Source: Salinibacterium sp. PAMC 21357
Lineage (GTDB): Bacteria > Actinomycetota > Actinomycetes > Actinomycetales > Microbacteriaceae
Assembly: GCF_000247645.1 (NCBI RefSeq)
Contig: NZ_AHWA01000005.1
Location: 421,357 to 485,356 of the forward strand
DNA: 64,000 nucleotides
Direction: 5' to 3'
Shown in pieces: positions 8,950-17,904 of this stretch; the first letter of the stretch is position 1; every line of letters starts with the position of its first letter. The position numbers and the translations under genes were made by a program. Below the pieces are notes generated by a model. That model was not told the DNA's origin and ran no database searches. It saw nothing but the letters and a program-made list of their open reading frames with translations.

Positions 8950-10146
8950 TTAGCTAAAAAGTTTCTGAAGGCGTTGAACGCCTTCGAGGAGCGCGTCGTC
9001 GCCGAGGGCGTAGGAGAGGCGGAGGTAACCGCTTGGCCCGAATGCTTCTCCGGGGATAACCGCAACTTCGGCCTTCTCGAGAATGAGGTCCGCCAGTTCG
9101 AGGCTCGTGGTTGGGGTGACGCCAGCCCATTCGCGGTTCAGTAGGCCGGAGACATCCGGGTACACATAGAACGCACCCTGCGGTGTCGGACAGTGCAAGC
9201 CCTCGATCTTGTTGAGCTCTGAGACCATGAGCTTGCGGCGGCGGTCGAAGGCGAGTCGCATTTCTTCCACAGCATCTTGCGGGCCAGTGAGGGCTTCGAT
9301 GGCGGCGCGCTGCGAGATGTTGGAGACGTTGCTCGTGAGGTGCGACTGCAGGTTCGCAGCCCCCTTCATAGCGTCGACGGGGCCGACCATCCAGCCGAGA
9401 CGCCAGCCGGTCATGGAGTAGCTCTTGGCCACACCGTTCACGAGGATGGTGGTGTCGGCGAGCGCAGGAACAACCTCAACGATCGAAACGGCACGAATTC
9501 CGTCGTAAACGAGGTTTTGGTAGATGTCGTCGCTAATCACCCAGATGCCGTGCTCGAGTGCCCATTCGCCGATGGCTTTGGTCTGCTCGGGGGTGTACAC
9601 GGCACCGGTGGGGTTGGATGGCGAAACGAAGAGCAACACCTTGGTTTTGTCGGTGCGGGCAGCTTCGAGCTGTTCGACGGTGACGAGGTAACCCTGATCA
9701 GCACCCGCAAAGACCTCAACCATGGTGCCGCCGGCGAGCTTGATCGCTTCAGGGTAAGTGGTCCAGTACGGGGTAGGAACGATTACTTCATCGCCCTGAT
9801 CAACGAGCGTGGCAAACGCTTGATACACAGCCTGCTTGCCACCGTTGGTCACAACAACCTGGTTGATGCCGACCTCGAGGCCGCTATCGCGCAACGTCTT
9901 TGCGGCGATGGCTTCTCGCAGTTCGGGCAAGCCGGCTGCTGGCGTGTAGCGGTGGTTCTTGGGGTCGAGCACTGCCTTGGATGCCGCATCCACGATGTTC
10001 GCGGGCGTCGCGAAGTCTGGCTCGCCAGCCGCATAGCTGATGATGGGCCGCCCGGCCGCGAGAAGCGACTTAGCTTTTGCGTCCACCTTGAGGGTGGCCG
10101 ATTCGGCGATGGCGGAAATTCTGGCAGACAGGCGAGGTGAAGTCAC
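8950..10146 (-). CDS. Pyridoxal-phosphate aminotransferase, aspartate aminotransferase type
   Basis: The 398-residue class I/II aminotransferase shows [20 protein letters not shown] near residue 35, [15 protein letters not shown], the [14 protein letters not shown] segment, [12 protein letters not shown], the PLP lysine in [16 protein letters not shown] and a C-terminal [13 protein letters not shown]. It should interconvert aspartate and oxaloacetate with glutamate/2-oxoglutarate in the cytoplasm. The GTG start at 10146 has a TAGACT box (10158-10153) six bases upstream, a clean leaderless promoter. In related genomes this gene lies directly before tRNA-Trp-secE-nusG; here a 3.4-kb block with surface and secreted proteins intervenes. 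Confidence 0.92.
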   Translation of the reverse strand: MTSPRLSARISAIAESATLKVDAKAKSLLAAGRPIISYAAGEPDFATPANIVDAASKAVLDPKNHRYTPAAGLPELREAIAAKTLRDSGLEVGINQVVVTNGGKQAVYQAFATLVDQGDEVIVPTPYWTTYPEAIKLAGGTMVEVFAGADQGYLVTVEQLEAARTDKTKVLLFVSPSNPTGAVYTPEQTKAIGEWALEHGIWVISDDIYQNLVYDGIRAVSIVEVVPALADTTILVNGVAKSYSMTGWRLGWMVGPVDAMKGAANLQSHLTSNVSNISQRAAIEALTGPQDAVEEMRLAFDRRRKLMVSELNKIEGLHCPTPQGAFYVYPDVSGLLNREWAGVTPTTSLELADLILEKAEVAVIPGEAFGPSGYLRLSYALGDDALLEGVQRLQKLFS

Positions 10147-10221
10147 CCGTCAAGTCTAGGGCTTCGCGAGGTCAAGTGCTCAGAGATTTCAGCCGCCGCA
10201 CAGGCACACGCGCGCAAAAAC

Positions 10222-10253
10222 ATGCCCGCGCCGCGCGAACGCGGTGCGGGCAT
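10222..10253 (-). terminator. Terminator hairpin between the surface protein and aminotransferase genes
   Basis: ATGCCCGC and GCGGGCAT arms plus an inner CCGCG/CGCGG pair form a stem with a stable CGAA loop (10222-10253). It follows another hairpin, so the minus-strand surface protein transcript is doubly insulated from the aminotransferase promoter. Confidence 0.7.
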
Positions 10254-10258
10254 AGAGA

Positions 10259-10304
10259 AGCGGCCGGAGCAGTGGTCCTGGGGGGACGACCAGCTCCGGC
10301 CGCT
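10259..10304 (-). terminator. Terminator hairpin after the LAYTG surface protein gene
   Basis: AGCGGCCGGAGC (10259-10270) pairs with GCTCCGGCCGCT (10293-10304); the loop contains a further TGGTC/GACCA pairing. It lies 25 bases downstream of the stop codon of the surface protein gene. Confidence 0.75.
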
Positions 10305-10329
10305 GTGAGTTATCTACGCAGTCCGAGAG

Positions 10330-12330
10330 CTAGGACTTGGGGTGTGTACGTAGATAACCTTCGCGCGCGAAGTAGGCACCCGCTGCCAACAACGCGACGA
10401 TGAGGGCGATGAGCGTCGCAACACCGGCACCGGTGTATGCGAGCTGCCCACCGAGGGCAGAGGTCGGGAGTTCCGGAAAGTCCAGACCGGGGAGACAAAG
10501 ACCCACGCAGGGGTCGGGGTCGCCGTCGGGATCACCGGTGCCACAGTTTTCGGTGCATCCGGGATCAACGACTGACAACACGTTGGGGCCGACTGTTGCG
10601 GTCGCAACGTTGAGGGTCATGAGGCGTCCATTGCCGACGGCGACTCGTACAGCGGTTTCGCTGAACATATTGCCGGTGACATCTCCGTTTGACGTGAGCT
10701 GTTCTTGAACGTTGACCTTGATCGAGACGAGATCCTTCAGCACTGTCGATACTCCGGTGTCTCCGAGAAGGCCAGTGACGGCGGGGTTCACTAACCCAGT
10801 GTTGAGGTTGTTGACGAGGGATGTCACGACTCCACCGTTCGCGAAGAGTGAGCTGTTGAGGCTCTTGCCTAGGCTGCCGATCAGGGTCTTTACGTTCAGG
10901 TCGGTGGCGATGGTTCCCCCGAGGAGGGAGACGTTTGCTTTCGCTTCTACTGCCGTTCCGTTGATGAGGTCGTTTACGGTGCCAACGATGCGCACGTCGA
11001 CGGTACTGCGGAGGTCAGGAAGAACGGTGCTGACGAGTTCGCACACGGTGTCAGTTGTGTAGCCGATGATGCCCTGGGTAACGCCCTGCGTCACGCCTCC
11101 GAGTAGTCCACCAAGAAGACCACCGTTGAGCAGGCCACCGCCAGACGAGTCTCCCGTAAGAATGTCGCCGATGATCGGGACCTGAATCTGGCGGCACACG
11201 TTGCTTTGCGTTGGAGCCTGTGGTGTCAGCAAGTTGAGTGTTGCGGATGCTTCAACCCGAGCATTGCGTAGTGCGAGTTCTACCCGATCGACGATGTCGT
11301 CGGCGAGGGTGGCAACCGTAGTAGTGATGCCGTTAAGAATCTTGTTGACGACGGCGTCGGTCAGCAGCTCGCTGTTAGGGGCGAGGTTGTTGAGGTCTTT
11401 ACCCAACAGGGCTTCGAGGTCAACCATCACCGCGCCGGTCTCCAGGTTGAAGGTAACCGCACCGTCGCCGTAACTGCCCTTCAGCAGATTCTTGACTGCG
11501 TTCTCTAGGTCAGCGGTAATGAGCACTTTGACGTCTGCTGATGATCCAAGAACACCAAGTGTGGGATCGAGGATGCCGTCAATGGAGTTTCCGAGCGCAC
11601 CGTCGTCACCGCCAAGGCTGACCAGTTGCCCGTTGACTCCGCTGAGCGCGTTAGTGACCTTGCTGGTCAATTTGCTAATGGCGGGGCTCGTGAAGCTGAG
11701 CGTCGCGTCGGCGATGGTGTAGTCACCCGATGCTGACGTCATCGAACCGTCGGCGCGAGCCGCAACCGCATCCAAATCAAGTTTGAGGTCGGTAAGTACT
11801 GCAGTGAACTCGTTGCCGAGCAGCGTGTCGAGGTCGAGGGTGAGGTCGCCGGCGGGGCCAGCAGCGACATTACCGATGCCGATTCCACCGTCATCGTGAA
11901 TGGCGCCGGTTGAGGCGAATGATTCGCCGTCTTTACCCGCCTGTGCGTACTGGTTGATGCCACCAGCATCGATGACGTCAACCATGGGAAGTTGGATTCC
12001 GCTTGGCAGGTTCAGCACTGTGGCGCCGAGTGCGTCAAGAACGAGAGGGTCACGGTTGACTTGGAGCGACTGCGTGCCGTCGTTGGTGGCTGCTACTTGG
12101 CCGAGACCGGCAATGTTGCTCAGGTCGGTGCCGAGGATGCTGCCGGAAAGGAACTCGGCGTAAGCGTAAGAGGCTCCGTTTGTCTCTTCGGCGCTCGCCG
12201 CGACTGGGGTAATGAATGTGAAGCCCGCTACGAGGGCTGCGGTTCCCAGGGCCGCTCCGAAACGGACTACTGGGGTGTGCGTGGTGTTCCCGACTGGCTT
12301 CCCAGTGCGCGGGATGTGTTGTGTAAACAC
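10330..12330 (-). CDS. Cell-wall-anchored surface protein with LAYTG sorting signal (choice-of-anchor G type)
   Basis: The 666-residue product starts at GTG 12330, preceded by AGGAAGG at an 8-base spacing; the longer frame to 12387 lacks such a site. An export signal (VVRFGAALGTAALVAGFTF, then PVAASA) precedes ASYAYAEFLSGSILGTDLSNIAG, the opening typical of 'choice-of-anchor G' proteins. The mid-part is rich in Leu, Val, Asn and Asp with repeated leucine-spaced segments. The C terminus has LAYTG, a hydrophobic helix and a basic tail, the signal for a class E-type sortase that links it to peptidoglycan. No sortase is encoded in the window. Function unknown; adhesion or surface-layer role is inference. 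Confidence 0.85.
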   Translation of the reverse strand: MFTQHIPRTGKPVGNTTHTPVVRFGAALGTAALVAGFTFITPVAASAEETNGASYAYAEFLSGSILGTDLSNIAGLGQVAATNDGTQSLQVNRDPLVLDALGATVLNLPSGIQLPMVDVIDAGGINQYAQAGKDGESFASTGAIHDDGGIGIGNVAAGPAGDLTLDLDTLLGNEFTAVLTDLKLDLDAVAARADGSMTSASGDYTIADATLSFTSPAISKLTSKVTNALSGVNGQLVSLGGDDGALGNSIDGILDPTLGVLGSSADVKVLITADLENAVKNLLKGSYGDGAVTFNLETGAVMVDLEALLGKDLNNLAPNSELLTDAVVNKILNGITTTVATLADDIVDRVELALRNARVEASATLNLLTPQAPTQSNVCRQIQVPIIGDILTGDSSGGGLLNGGLLGGLLGGVTQGVTQGIIGYTTDTVCELVSTVLPDLRSTVDVRIVGTVNDLINGTAVEAKANVSLLGGTIATDLNVKTLIGSLGKSLNSSLFANGGVVTSLVNNLNTGLVNPAVTGLLGDTGVSTVLKDLVSIKVNVQEQLTSNGDVTGNMFSETAVRVAVGNGRLMTLNVATATVGPNVLSVVDPGCTENCGTGDPDGDPDPCVGLCLPGLDFPELPTSALGGQLAYTGAGVATLIALIVALLAAGAYFAREGYLRTHPKS

Positions 12331-12644
12331 GACTGGTACCTTCCTGATCCTGTGGGGAAAAGGAAACTGATACGACGATGAGGCCAACTTGAGGGTTGTG
12401 CCACGAACTACTGCCTGATCTCAGTTTCGCTTGCCCATTTGGTGGTGATGTTTTTAGTTATGCGGCGAGATGGTTAGGTCCCGCGTGGTGTTGCCCGAAT
12501 TTGTTGTTCTGGTTCTGCCGGTTTAGAGGGGTGGCTCGCCCCGCTTGTATAGAGAGACTGCGACCCCGGTCGGTTATGACGCGGCTTCTCAGATGTTTTT
12601 CAAAAAAGTTAGCTGAGCGCGAGCTGAGCAGCGCTCACCTGTCG
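12331..12644. other. Intergenic region between divergent surface-protein and secreted-protein genes
   Basis: This stretch of about 310 bases has lower GC than its surroundings and no convincing coding frame. It holds the ribosome binding site of the minus-strand surface protein gene (about 12338-12345) and presumably its promoter, which I could not place with confidence. Confidence 0.5.
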
Positions 12645-12674
12645 TTGACATTGGTCGGCCGAACCTCGTAGCCT
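12645..12674 (+). promoter_or_regulatory. Promoter of the secreted/membrane protein pair
   Basis: A perfect TTGACA (12645-12650) and TAGCCT (12669-12674) are separated by 18 bases. Transcription would start about 12681, giving a leader of roughly 54 bases that includes a six-codon mini-ORF. Confidence 0.7.
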
Positions 12675-12717
12675 CGCCAGATCCATCACTCGACGAGTGC
12701 CGAAAGGAACGAAGAGA

Positions 12718-12738
12718 ATGAAGGTAAAACGATCATGA
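12718..12738 (+). CDS. Six-residue leader mini-ORF overlapping the next gene
   Basis: ATG at 12718, after a GAAAGGA-type site, reads MKVKRS and stops at TGA 12736-12738, overlapping the ATG of the next gene (12735) by 4 bases. It might couple translation. It could equally be chance, with the GAAGG at 12719-12724 serving only as ribosome binding site of the main gene. Confidence 0.3.
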   Translation: MKVKRS

Positions 12739-13409
12739 AGAAAGCCAAAATAGGTCTAGCTGCGGGAGCCACTGTCACCGCAGTTGCGTTGTTGTCAACG
12801 ATGGCGGCGCCAGTATTCGCTGCCACACCCGCGACCGCGGAGCAGTCGCAGGTCAGCACACTCGACACCCGGCAGAGTGCCGAGTGGTCACCGGAAGACG
12901 CCGCCATTGCGGCGACCATCGACCAGCTCACAGTCGGTGTCGATCAAGCAACATCCACATACGATGCGAGGAACGTGCCGGCCGAGGCTGCGAACAGTGA
13001 CGTTGGCGAGCGGTTCGCGGCCGAATTCGCCCGCTCCGGTGGCACGGTGATCGCTGCGGACGGTCTAACAAGTACGCCGTCCGCCGAAGTCCACGACCGT
13101 CAAGCGACTGCTGCGGCAACCGGCCGGATCTGGCAGGACGCATGGGGCGTGCACATGACGTTGCCTGAGGACACGATGGATCGACTCTCGACGCTTGCTC
13201 TGACCGGAAGCGCCGGCGCCGGTTCAATTGCGGCGCTCTTGGCGGTCAACGTCGAAGGCTTCCCCATTAGCACCACGGGTGCGCTCGCTTCGGGCGGGGT
13301 GGCAATCGGTCTCATCGCCGCCTCTGGTGCATTGCAGGTGTGCAACATTAATGGCAACGGGGCCCAGCTGAACTACAACTGGGTGCTGTGGACCTGCTGG
13401 CCGCTATGA
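12735..13409 (+). CDS. Secreted protein with hydrophobic C-terminal half and terminal Cys pair, unknown
   Basis: The 224-residue product begins with a typical Sec signal peptide (MKKAKIGLAAGATVTAVALL, cleavage after VFAA about residue 30). Residues 31-150 are polar and acidic. Residues about 151-205 are Gly/Ala-rich and hydrophobic in two segments (ALTGSAGAGSIAALLAVNV and ALASGGVAIGLIAASGALQV). The last 22 residues begin and end near cysteines (CNINGNGAQ, then WVLWTCWPL). This build recalls secreted bacteriocin-like proteins, but I recognise no family. A small two-helix membrane protein gene overlaps its stop codon by 4 bases, which fits an effector/immunity pair; that is inference. The pair has its own strong promoter and a downstream hairpin. 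Confidence 0.75.
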   Translation: MKKAKIGLAAGATVTAVALLSTMAAPVFAATPATAEQSQVSTLDTRQSAEWSPEDAAIAATIDQLTVGVDQATSTYDARNVPAEAANSDVGERFAAEFARSGGTVIAADGLTSTPSAEVHDRQATAAATGRIWQDAWGVHMTLPEDTMDRLSTLALTGSAGAGSIAALLAVNVEGFPISTTGALASGGVAIGLIAASGALQVCNINGNGAQLNYNWVLWTCWPL

Positions 13410-13612
13410 GAATCGTCCAGATTACCGCAGCGTCTGGGGGGCTTCTGCTCATCGTGCTCAGCATCGTAAGCCAAGTCCAAGGTTTGCTCGGCGGGCGCGG
13501 CTTCCTTGAGCAACAACAGGTCGCCCTTGCGATCCTTGGAGCCGGTCTGGTCATCGTCGCCTTTATCGCGCTGGCGGTCCAGAAGCGACGACGTCCGGAG
13601 GAAACCGACTAG
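13406..13612 (+). CDS. Small two-helix membrane protein, possible immunity partner
   Basis: Starting at ATG 13406 (overlapping the preceding stop as ATGA) the product is 68 residues with two hydrophobic helices (ITAASGGLLLIVLSIVSQV and VALAILGAGLVIVAFIALAV) and a basic C-terminal tail QKRRRPEETD. A GTG at 13388 is an in-frame alternative. Tight translational coupling to the secreted protein suggests that the two act together; small two-helix membrane proteins often protect producers from their own bacteriocins, but no family match is claimed. Confidence 0.65.
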   Translation: MRIVQITAASGGLLLIVLSIVSQVQGLLGGRGFLEQQQVALAILGAGLVIVAFIALAVQKRRRPEETD

Positions 13613-13912
13613 AAGCTGTACGCCGCCGCGCAGCAGTAGAGCAGCAGTAGAGCAGCAGCGGGCGCGAAAAGCGAGCACTGGGCTGAAACGTCGAAGCTTC
13701 AGCCCAGTGCAGCGACCCCGAGCGCACCCTTCTTTCACCGTGAGCGAGTGGGCGCACGGTGTCCGAACTGCGTTAGCCGTCAGGATGACGTACACTTGTT
13801 CAGGTTGTTGATAACTGCAATGCTTTTGCGCGCCTGCGCCTCACATTTCGATGTGGATGTCGCGGTGTGATTGTGCGAAGGTGTTGCTGTGAAAGGTGCA
13901 AATCTTTCGCAA
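13613..13912. other. Intergenic region before tRNA-Trp
   Basis: Contains a short imperfect direct repeat (GCAGTAGA units, 13630-13655) and the hairpin at 13675-13710, then the promoter region of tRNA-Trp, which I could not define precisely. No coding frame is supported. Confidence 0.5.
13675..13710 (+). terminator. Terminator-like hairpin after the secreted/membrane pair
   Basis: GCACTGGGCTGAA (13675-13687) pairs perfectly with TTCAGCCCAGTGC (13698-13710) around a 10-base loop, 62 bases after the stop of the small membrane protein. No T-run follows. Confidence 0.65.
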
Positions 13913-13985
13913 AGGGTGGTGGCTCAATTGGTAGAGCAGCGGTCTCCAAAACCGCAGGTTGCAGGTTCGAGTCCTGTCCGCCCTG
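13913..13985 (+). tRNA. tRNA-Trp (CCA)
   Basis: The cloverleaf is complete: acceptor AGGGTGG with CCGCCCT (one G-T pair), D-arm GGCTCAATTGGTAGAGC, anticodon stem GCGGT/ACCGC with loop CTCCAAA (anticodon CCA), and T-arm GCAGG TTCGAGT CCTGT. The discriminator base is G and CCA is not fully encoded. It precedes secE-nusG, as usual in this group. Confidence 0.97.
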
Positions 13986-14049
13986 CAAGTCCCAGTCCGT
14001 GTTTCACGGGTCGGGTCGAGCAAGCCGAAGTATCGGAAGGTAACTAAGA

Positions 14050-14331
14050 GTGGCCAAGAAAGACGTAGACGAGCCCAGCGAGGACGTCGTCGCCAAGGCG
14101 AAGAAGGACAGCGAGCAACGTCGTGGACCCTTCGGGCGCATGGCACTCTTTATCCGCCAAGTAATTAACGAGCTCAAGAAGGTCGTCACGCCAACGAAGC
14201 GTGAACTGGTCAGCTTTACTCTCGTCGTTCTTGTTTTCGTCGTCATCATGATGGGCATCGTTTCCGCCCTCGACTTCGGATTTAGCGCCTTGGTTAACTT
14301 CCTGTTTGGCAACCCTGACTTAGTGGTTTAG
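14050..14331 (+). CDS. secE: Preprotein translocase subunit SecE
   Basis: The 93-residue protein has a charged N-terminal extension typical of actinobacteria, the conserved [24 protein letters not shown] segment (residues about 36-60) and one membrane helix ([16 protein letters not shown]). SecE is an essential part of the SecYEG channel and clamps SecY. The GTG start has GGAAGG eight bases upstream. Its gene lies between tRNA-Trp and nusG, the conserved order. Confidence 0.96.
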   Translation: MAKKDVDEPSEDVVAKAKKDSEQRRGPFGRMALFIRQVINELKKVVTPTKRELVSFTLVVLVFVVIMMGIVSALDFGFSALVNFLFGNPDLVV

Positions 14332-14402
14332 CCCTTCCTTCTTCCGACTTTCACAAAAAGCATTGGCTACGGCCGAAACGCAGAGCAACGAAAAGAGATT
14401 TA

Positions 14403-15350
14403 GTGTCCGAGAACCATCGCGAAGACTCCGAGCTCGCTACGGCAGCAGAGCAGTCCTCCGAGGAGGATGAGGCTCAGACGGGCAACACCCTGGCTGAGGC
14501 AGAGCGTTCAGAGGATTCCGCTGAGCACCAGGCAATGCACGTTGAGGGCAGTTCTGCCGATGTCGACGCTGATCTTGCTGGCCTCCTTGAAGCTCTGGAT
14601 GCGGCAGTTGACCCCGAAGCAGATGCTGAAGTAAACGACGCGCTTGATGTCGATAATGCTGCTGAAGCTGACGCCTCCGTTGCCGCCACTGATGACGAAG
14701 CTGCAGACGACGCTGAAGCTGAAGGTGCAGAGGTTGACCCTTACGCCGAATTCCGTATGGACCTACGTCTCCAGCCAGGTAAGTGGTACGTCATCCACTC
14801 CTACGCCGGCTTCGAGAAGCGCGTCAAGCACAACATTGAAAACCGCAAGGTATCCATGGCTATGGAAGATTACGTCTTCCAGGTTGAGGTTCCGATGGAA
14901 GATGTTGTCGAGATCAAGAATGGCCAGCGCAAGCTCGTCAACCGCGTTCGCATCCCCGGCTACGTTCTGGTTCGTATGGACCTCAACGAAGACAGCTGGT
15001 CGGTTGTTCGCCACACTCCCGGAGTCACCGGCTTCGTGGGCAACGCGCACAACCCCGTTCCCCTTCGCTTCGAAGAAGCTTTCAACATGCTGAAGAGCCT
15101 CGTTGAAATCGTTGAAGCTCCCGCTACTAAAGGCTCGTCCGCTAAGGGCAAGACTGCAGCGCGTTCGATTCCTGCCGAGATCGATTTCGAAATCGGCGAG
15201 ACCATCACGATCAAGGAAGGTTCGTTCGCGGGCCTGCCTGGTTCGATCAGCGAGATCAAGGCCGAGAGCGGAAAGCTCATCGTTCTGGTTTCCCTGTTCG
15301 AGCGCGAGACCCCGGTCGAGCTCAGCTTCGACCAGGTCACCAAGCTTTAA
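14403..15350 (+). CDS. nusG: Transcription termination/antitermination protein NusG
   Basis: The 315-residue product has a long acidic N-terminal extension (about 120 residues rich in Ala, Glu and Asp), then the NGN domain starting [22 protein letters not shown] with [24 protein letters not shown], and a C-terminal KOW domain ([21 protein letters not shown]). NusG binds RNA polymerase and couples it to Rho or the ribosome. The acidic extension is usual in high-GC Gram-positives, though it is on the long side. Confidence 0.96.
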   Translation: MSENHREDSELATAAEQSSEEDEAQTGNTLAEAERSEDSAEHQAMHVEGSSADVDADLAGLLEALDAAVDPEADAEVNDALDVDNAAEADASVAATDDEAADDAEAEGAEVDPYAEFRMDLRLQPGKWYVIHSYAGFEKRVKHNIENRKVSMAMEDYVFQVEVPMEDVVEIKNGQRKLVNRVRIPGYVLVRMDLNEDSWSVVRHTPGVTGFVGNAHNPVPLRFEEAFNMLKSLVEIVEAPATKGSSAKGKTAARSIPAEIDFEIGETITIKEGSFAGLPGSISEIKAESGKLIVLVSLFERETPVELSFDQVTKL

Positions 15351-15436
15351 GGGCTTACGCCCCTAAAAAACCACCGCGCCCTCCGGGTGCGGGAGAGCTG
15401 GCCACACGGGTCAGTTCGTACTGAAAAGGAAACACA

Positions 15437-15868
15437 ATGGCACCGAAAAAGAAGGTTACAGGTCTGATCAAGCTTCAGATCCAAGCCGGCGCCGCTAACC
15501 CCGCACCGCCCATCGGGCCTGCGCTTGGTCAGCACGGCGTTAACATCATGGAGTTCTGCAAGGCGTACAACGCCGCAACCGAGGCACAGCGTGGAAACGT
15601 TATCCCGGTTGAGATCACCGTGTACGAGGACCGTTCATTCACGTTCATCCTCAAGACCCCGCCGGCAGCAGAGCTCATCAAGAAGGCTGCTGGAGTTGCA
15701 AAGGGTTCGGGCACGCCGCATTCCGTTAAGGTTGCGCAGCTCACTAAAGACCAGGTTCGTACGATCGCCGAGCAGAAGATGGCTGACCTCAACGCCAACG
15801 ACGTCGACGGCGCAATGAAGATCATCGCGGGCACCGCTCGCTCGATGGGAATCACGGTGGAGGCATAA
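15437..15868 (+). CDS. rplK: 50S ribosomal protein L11
   Basis: The 143-residue protein has the L11 landmarks [34 protein letters not shown] at the N terminus and an RNA-binding C-terminal domain ending [10 protein letters not shown] good ribosome binding site (AAAAGGA) precedes the ATG. Its stop overlaps the rplA start by one base. Confidence 0.98.
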   Translation: MAPKKKVTGLIKLQIQAGAANPAPPIGPALGQHGVNIMEFCKAYNAATEAQRGNVIPVEITVYEDRSFTFILKTPPAAELIKKAAGVAKGSGTPHSVKVAQLTKDQVRTIAEQKMADLNANDVDGAMKIIAGTARSMGITVEA

Positions 15869-16557
15869 TGTCCAAGAATTCCAAGGCATACAAGGCTGCC
15901 ACCGACAAGCTCGAAGAGGGCAAGTTCTACACACCTACCGAGGCTGTAGCTGTTGCTCGCGAGACCGGCTCGAAGAAGTTTGATTCAACCGTTGAGGTTG
16001 CTCTTCGCTTGGGTGTAGACCCTCGCAAGGCTGACCAGATGGTTCGTGGCACCGTTATCCTGCCTCACGGCACGGGTAAGACTGCTCGCGTTATCGTTTT
16101 CGCAACCGGTCCTGCAGCCGAGGCAGCTCTTGCTGCTGGTGCTGACGAGGTTGGTGGCTCGGAGCTCATCGAAAAGGTGGCTGCTGGCTACACCGCTTTC
16201 GACGCAGCAGTTTCGACCCCCGAGCTCATGGGCCAGGTTGGTCGTTTGGGTAAGGTTCTTGGCCCACGTGGCCTCATGCCAAACCCGAAGACCGGAACGG
16301 TTACTCCTGACACTGCTAAGGCTGTATCGGAGATCAAGGGCGGAAAGATTGAATTCCGTGTCGACAAGCACTCCAACGTGCACTTCATTGTTGGCAAGAC
16401 GGCGTTCACCGCTGAGCAGCTCGACGAGAACATCAAGGCAGCGCTCGACGAGATCGTTCGCGCCAAGCCCAGCTCGTCAAAGGGCCGCTACATCACCAAA
16501 GCAACGGTTTCCACGACCTTCGGTCCTGGTATCCCGGTCGACATCAACTCGATCTAA
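15868..16557 (+). CDS. rplA: 50S ribosomal protein L1
   Basis: The 229-residue protein carries the L1 signature [21 protein letters not shown] near residue 128 and conserved [18 protein letters not shown]. It forms part of the L1 stalk and in other bacteria can repress its own mRNA. It ends the secE-nusG-rplK-rplA cluster; a hairpin terminator follows. rplJ-rplL are 10 kb further on. Confidence 0.98.
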   Translation: MSKNSKAYKAATDKLEEGKFYTPTEAVAVARETGSKKFDSTVEVALRLGVDPRKADQMVRGTVILPHGTGKTARVIVFATGPAAEAALAAGADEVGGSELIEKVAAGYTAFDAAVSTPELMGQVGRLGKVLGPRGLMPNPKTGTVTPDTAKAVSEIKGGKIEFRVDKHSNVHFIVGKTAFTAEQLDENIKAALDEIVRAKPSSSKGRYITKATVSTTFGPGIPVDINSI

Positions 16558-16570
16558 TACTGCTTAAATG

Positions 16571-16600
16571 AACGGGGGCCGGCTTCTGCCGGTCCCCGTT
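16571..16600 (+). terminator. Rho-independent terminator of rplKA
   Basis: AACGGGG-CCGGC and GCCGG-CCCCGTT arms around a TTCT loop form a strong stem followed by GTTTG. It lies 14 bases after the rplA stop. Confidence 0.85.
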
Positions 16601-16623
16601 TGTGCATTCCGGAGGAGTTTTTC

Positions 16624-17175
16624 GTGACCGTGACCGTTCGCTCTGCCATGCTGACCGACGTTGAACTTCTTCAAGAGCTCGCTCGCCAGACGTTTCCGCT
16701 CGCCTGCCCGTCGACCACTACCGCAGACGCCATTGCGAAGTTCATCGCCGAACATCTCTCCGCGGAATCGTTTCGGGGTTACCTCAACGATGACGCCCGC
16801 CAAACGCTTATCGCTGAAGTTGACGGTCAGCCGGCAGGTTACGCGCTTTTCTGCACCGACGAACCCCGAGATCCGGATGTCGCACACGCGCTAACGGTGC
16901 GACCTACGATCGAGCTGAGCAAGTGCTACGTTCTCGCTGAATTCCATGGTGCTGGGGTGGCACGTGAACTCATCGCGGGCGGTATTTCGCGCGCCCAGAC
17001 TCAAGGTTTCGCCGCCATGTGGCTTGGAGTTAATCAAGAAAACGTCCGTGCCAATCGTTTCTACGAGAAGATGGGCTTTCAACTCGTCGGCACCAAAAAG
17101 TTTTTGGTGGGGGAACGGTGGGAAGACGATTATGTTCGTGAACGAATTTTCACCCGCCACGTCGAAAGCGCCTAA
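16624..17175 (+). CDS. GNAT-family N-acetyltransferase
   Basis: The 183-residue product is a single GNAT domain: TVTVRSAMLTDVELLQELA at the N terminus, ELSKCYVLAEFHGAGVARELI with the acetyl-CoA loop near residue 108, and LGVNQENVRANRFYEKMGF, the conserved motif B. The GTG at 16624 is chosen because GGAGGAG (16611-16617) lies six bases upstream; the longer frame begins within the rplA terminator. The acceptor substrate is unknown; small molecules or ribosomal protein N termini are possible. Confidence 0.88.
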   Translation: MTVTVRSAMLTDVELLQELARQTFPLACPSTTTADAIAKFIAEHLSAESFRGYLNDDARQTLIAEVDGQPAGYALFCTDEPRDPDVAHALTVRPTIELSKCYVLAEFHGAGVARELIAGGISRAQTQGFAAMWLGVNQENVRANRFYEKMGFQLVGTKKFLVGERWEDDYVRERIFTRHVESA

Positions 17176-17178
17176 GAA

Positions 17179-17847
17179 ATGACCGTTGTTGAGCCGCAGC
17201 GTATCTCTCTCGAGGCCGTCGAAGGTTATGCCGCCGTTCTTGGCAGCATCGCTGTTGGCGTTGCCCTAGTTCTTATTTGGATGTCGCGACTTGCTATTCC
17301 GCGCGAACTTTACGTCAGCGAGCTCGGTGCCGAAGGGGAGCCGACTGCCGCCGCCTTTGAGATTGCGTTGCTACTCATCGTGTTGGGCGGTTCCGCCGTG
17401 GCGTGGGCTGCTCGCCGCGTTCGGGCATGGCCACCATTGCTCGCGTTCGGCTCGCCCGCGCTGTCATTGTGGGTCGGCTGCGGATTCTTTCTCGTCGCAT
17501 CGCAGGTCACCTGCACTTCAGGCTGCCCACTGCCCTACGGCCCTACCTTTACGTGGCAAGACTTCACCCACACCCTCGCCGCGGTCATCGCTTTTGCCGC
17601 AGCGTGCTGGGCAATGATCCAAACGTCGTTCGCTCGCGAGCATCGGATTCTGGCGCGAATGTCGCTGATTACGGCCATCGCTGTGGCCGCGATAGCAGGC
17701 ACCGGCGGGCTTTTCTCGCTCTTTCGTTTTCAGACCGTGTTGGGCAGCAGGCTTGAGTTTGTGGCAACCACTATTGCGATCGCCTGGCTCATGATGCTCG
17801 GCACCGTCATCGCTGCCCGAAAGCTGGCGCGCGACCGCTCCAGCTGA
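17179..17847 (+). CDS. DUF998-like membrane protein
   Basis: The 222-residue product has six hydrophobic segments. The loop CPLPYGPTFTWQDFTHTLAAVIAF with a conserved Asp-His spacing resembles DUF998 proteins, whose role is not established. It begins three bases after the acetyltransferase stop and is probably cotranscribed with it. It converges with the nuclease gene downstream. Confidence 0.65.
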   Translation: MTVVEPQRISLEAVEGYAAVLGSIAVGVALVLIWMSRLAIPRELYVSELGAEGEPTAAAFEIALLLIVLGGSAVAWAARRVRAWPPLLAFGSPALSLWVGCGFFLVASQVTCTSGCPLPYGPTFTWQDFTHTLAAVIAFAAACWAMIQTSFAREHRILARMSLITAIAVAAIAGTGGLFSLFRFQTVLGSRLEFVATTIAIAWLMMLGTVIAARKLARDRSS

Positions 17848-17904
17848 GAGGTGCGCCCCCGCACTAGTTGCGTGGCGTGGTGAGCAACTGGTGCACAGCC
17901 AGCG

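Noticed and set aside
16600..16623. Upstream start for the acetyltransferase
   Set aside because: It lies in the rplA terminator; the GTG at 16624 has a strong ribosome binding site.
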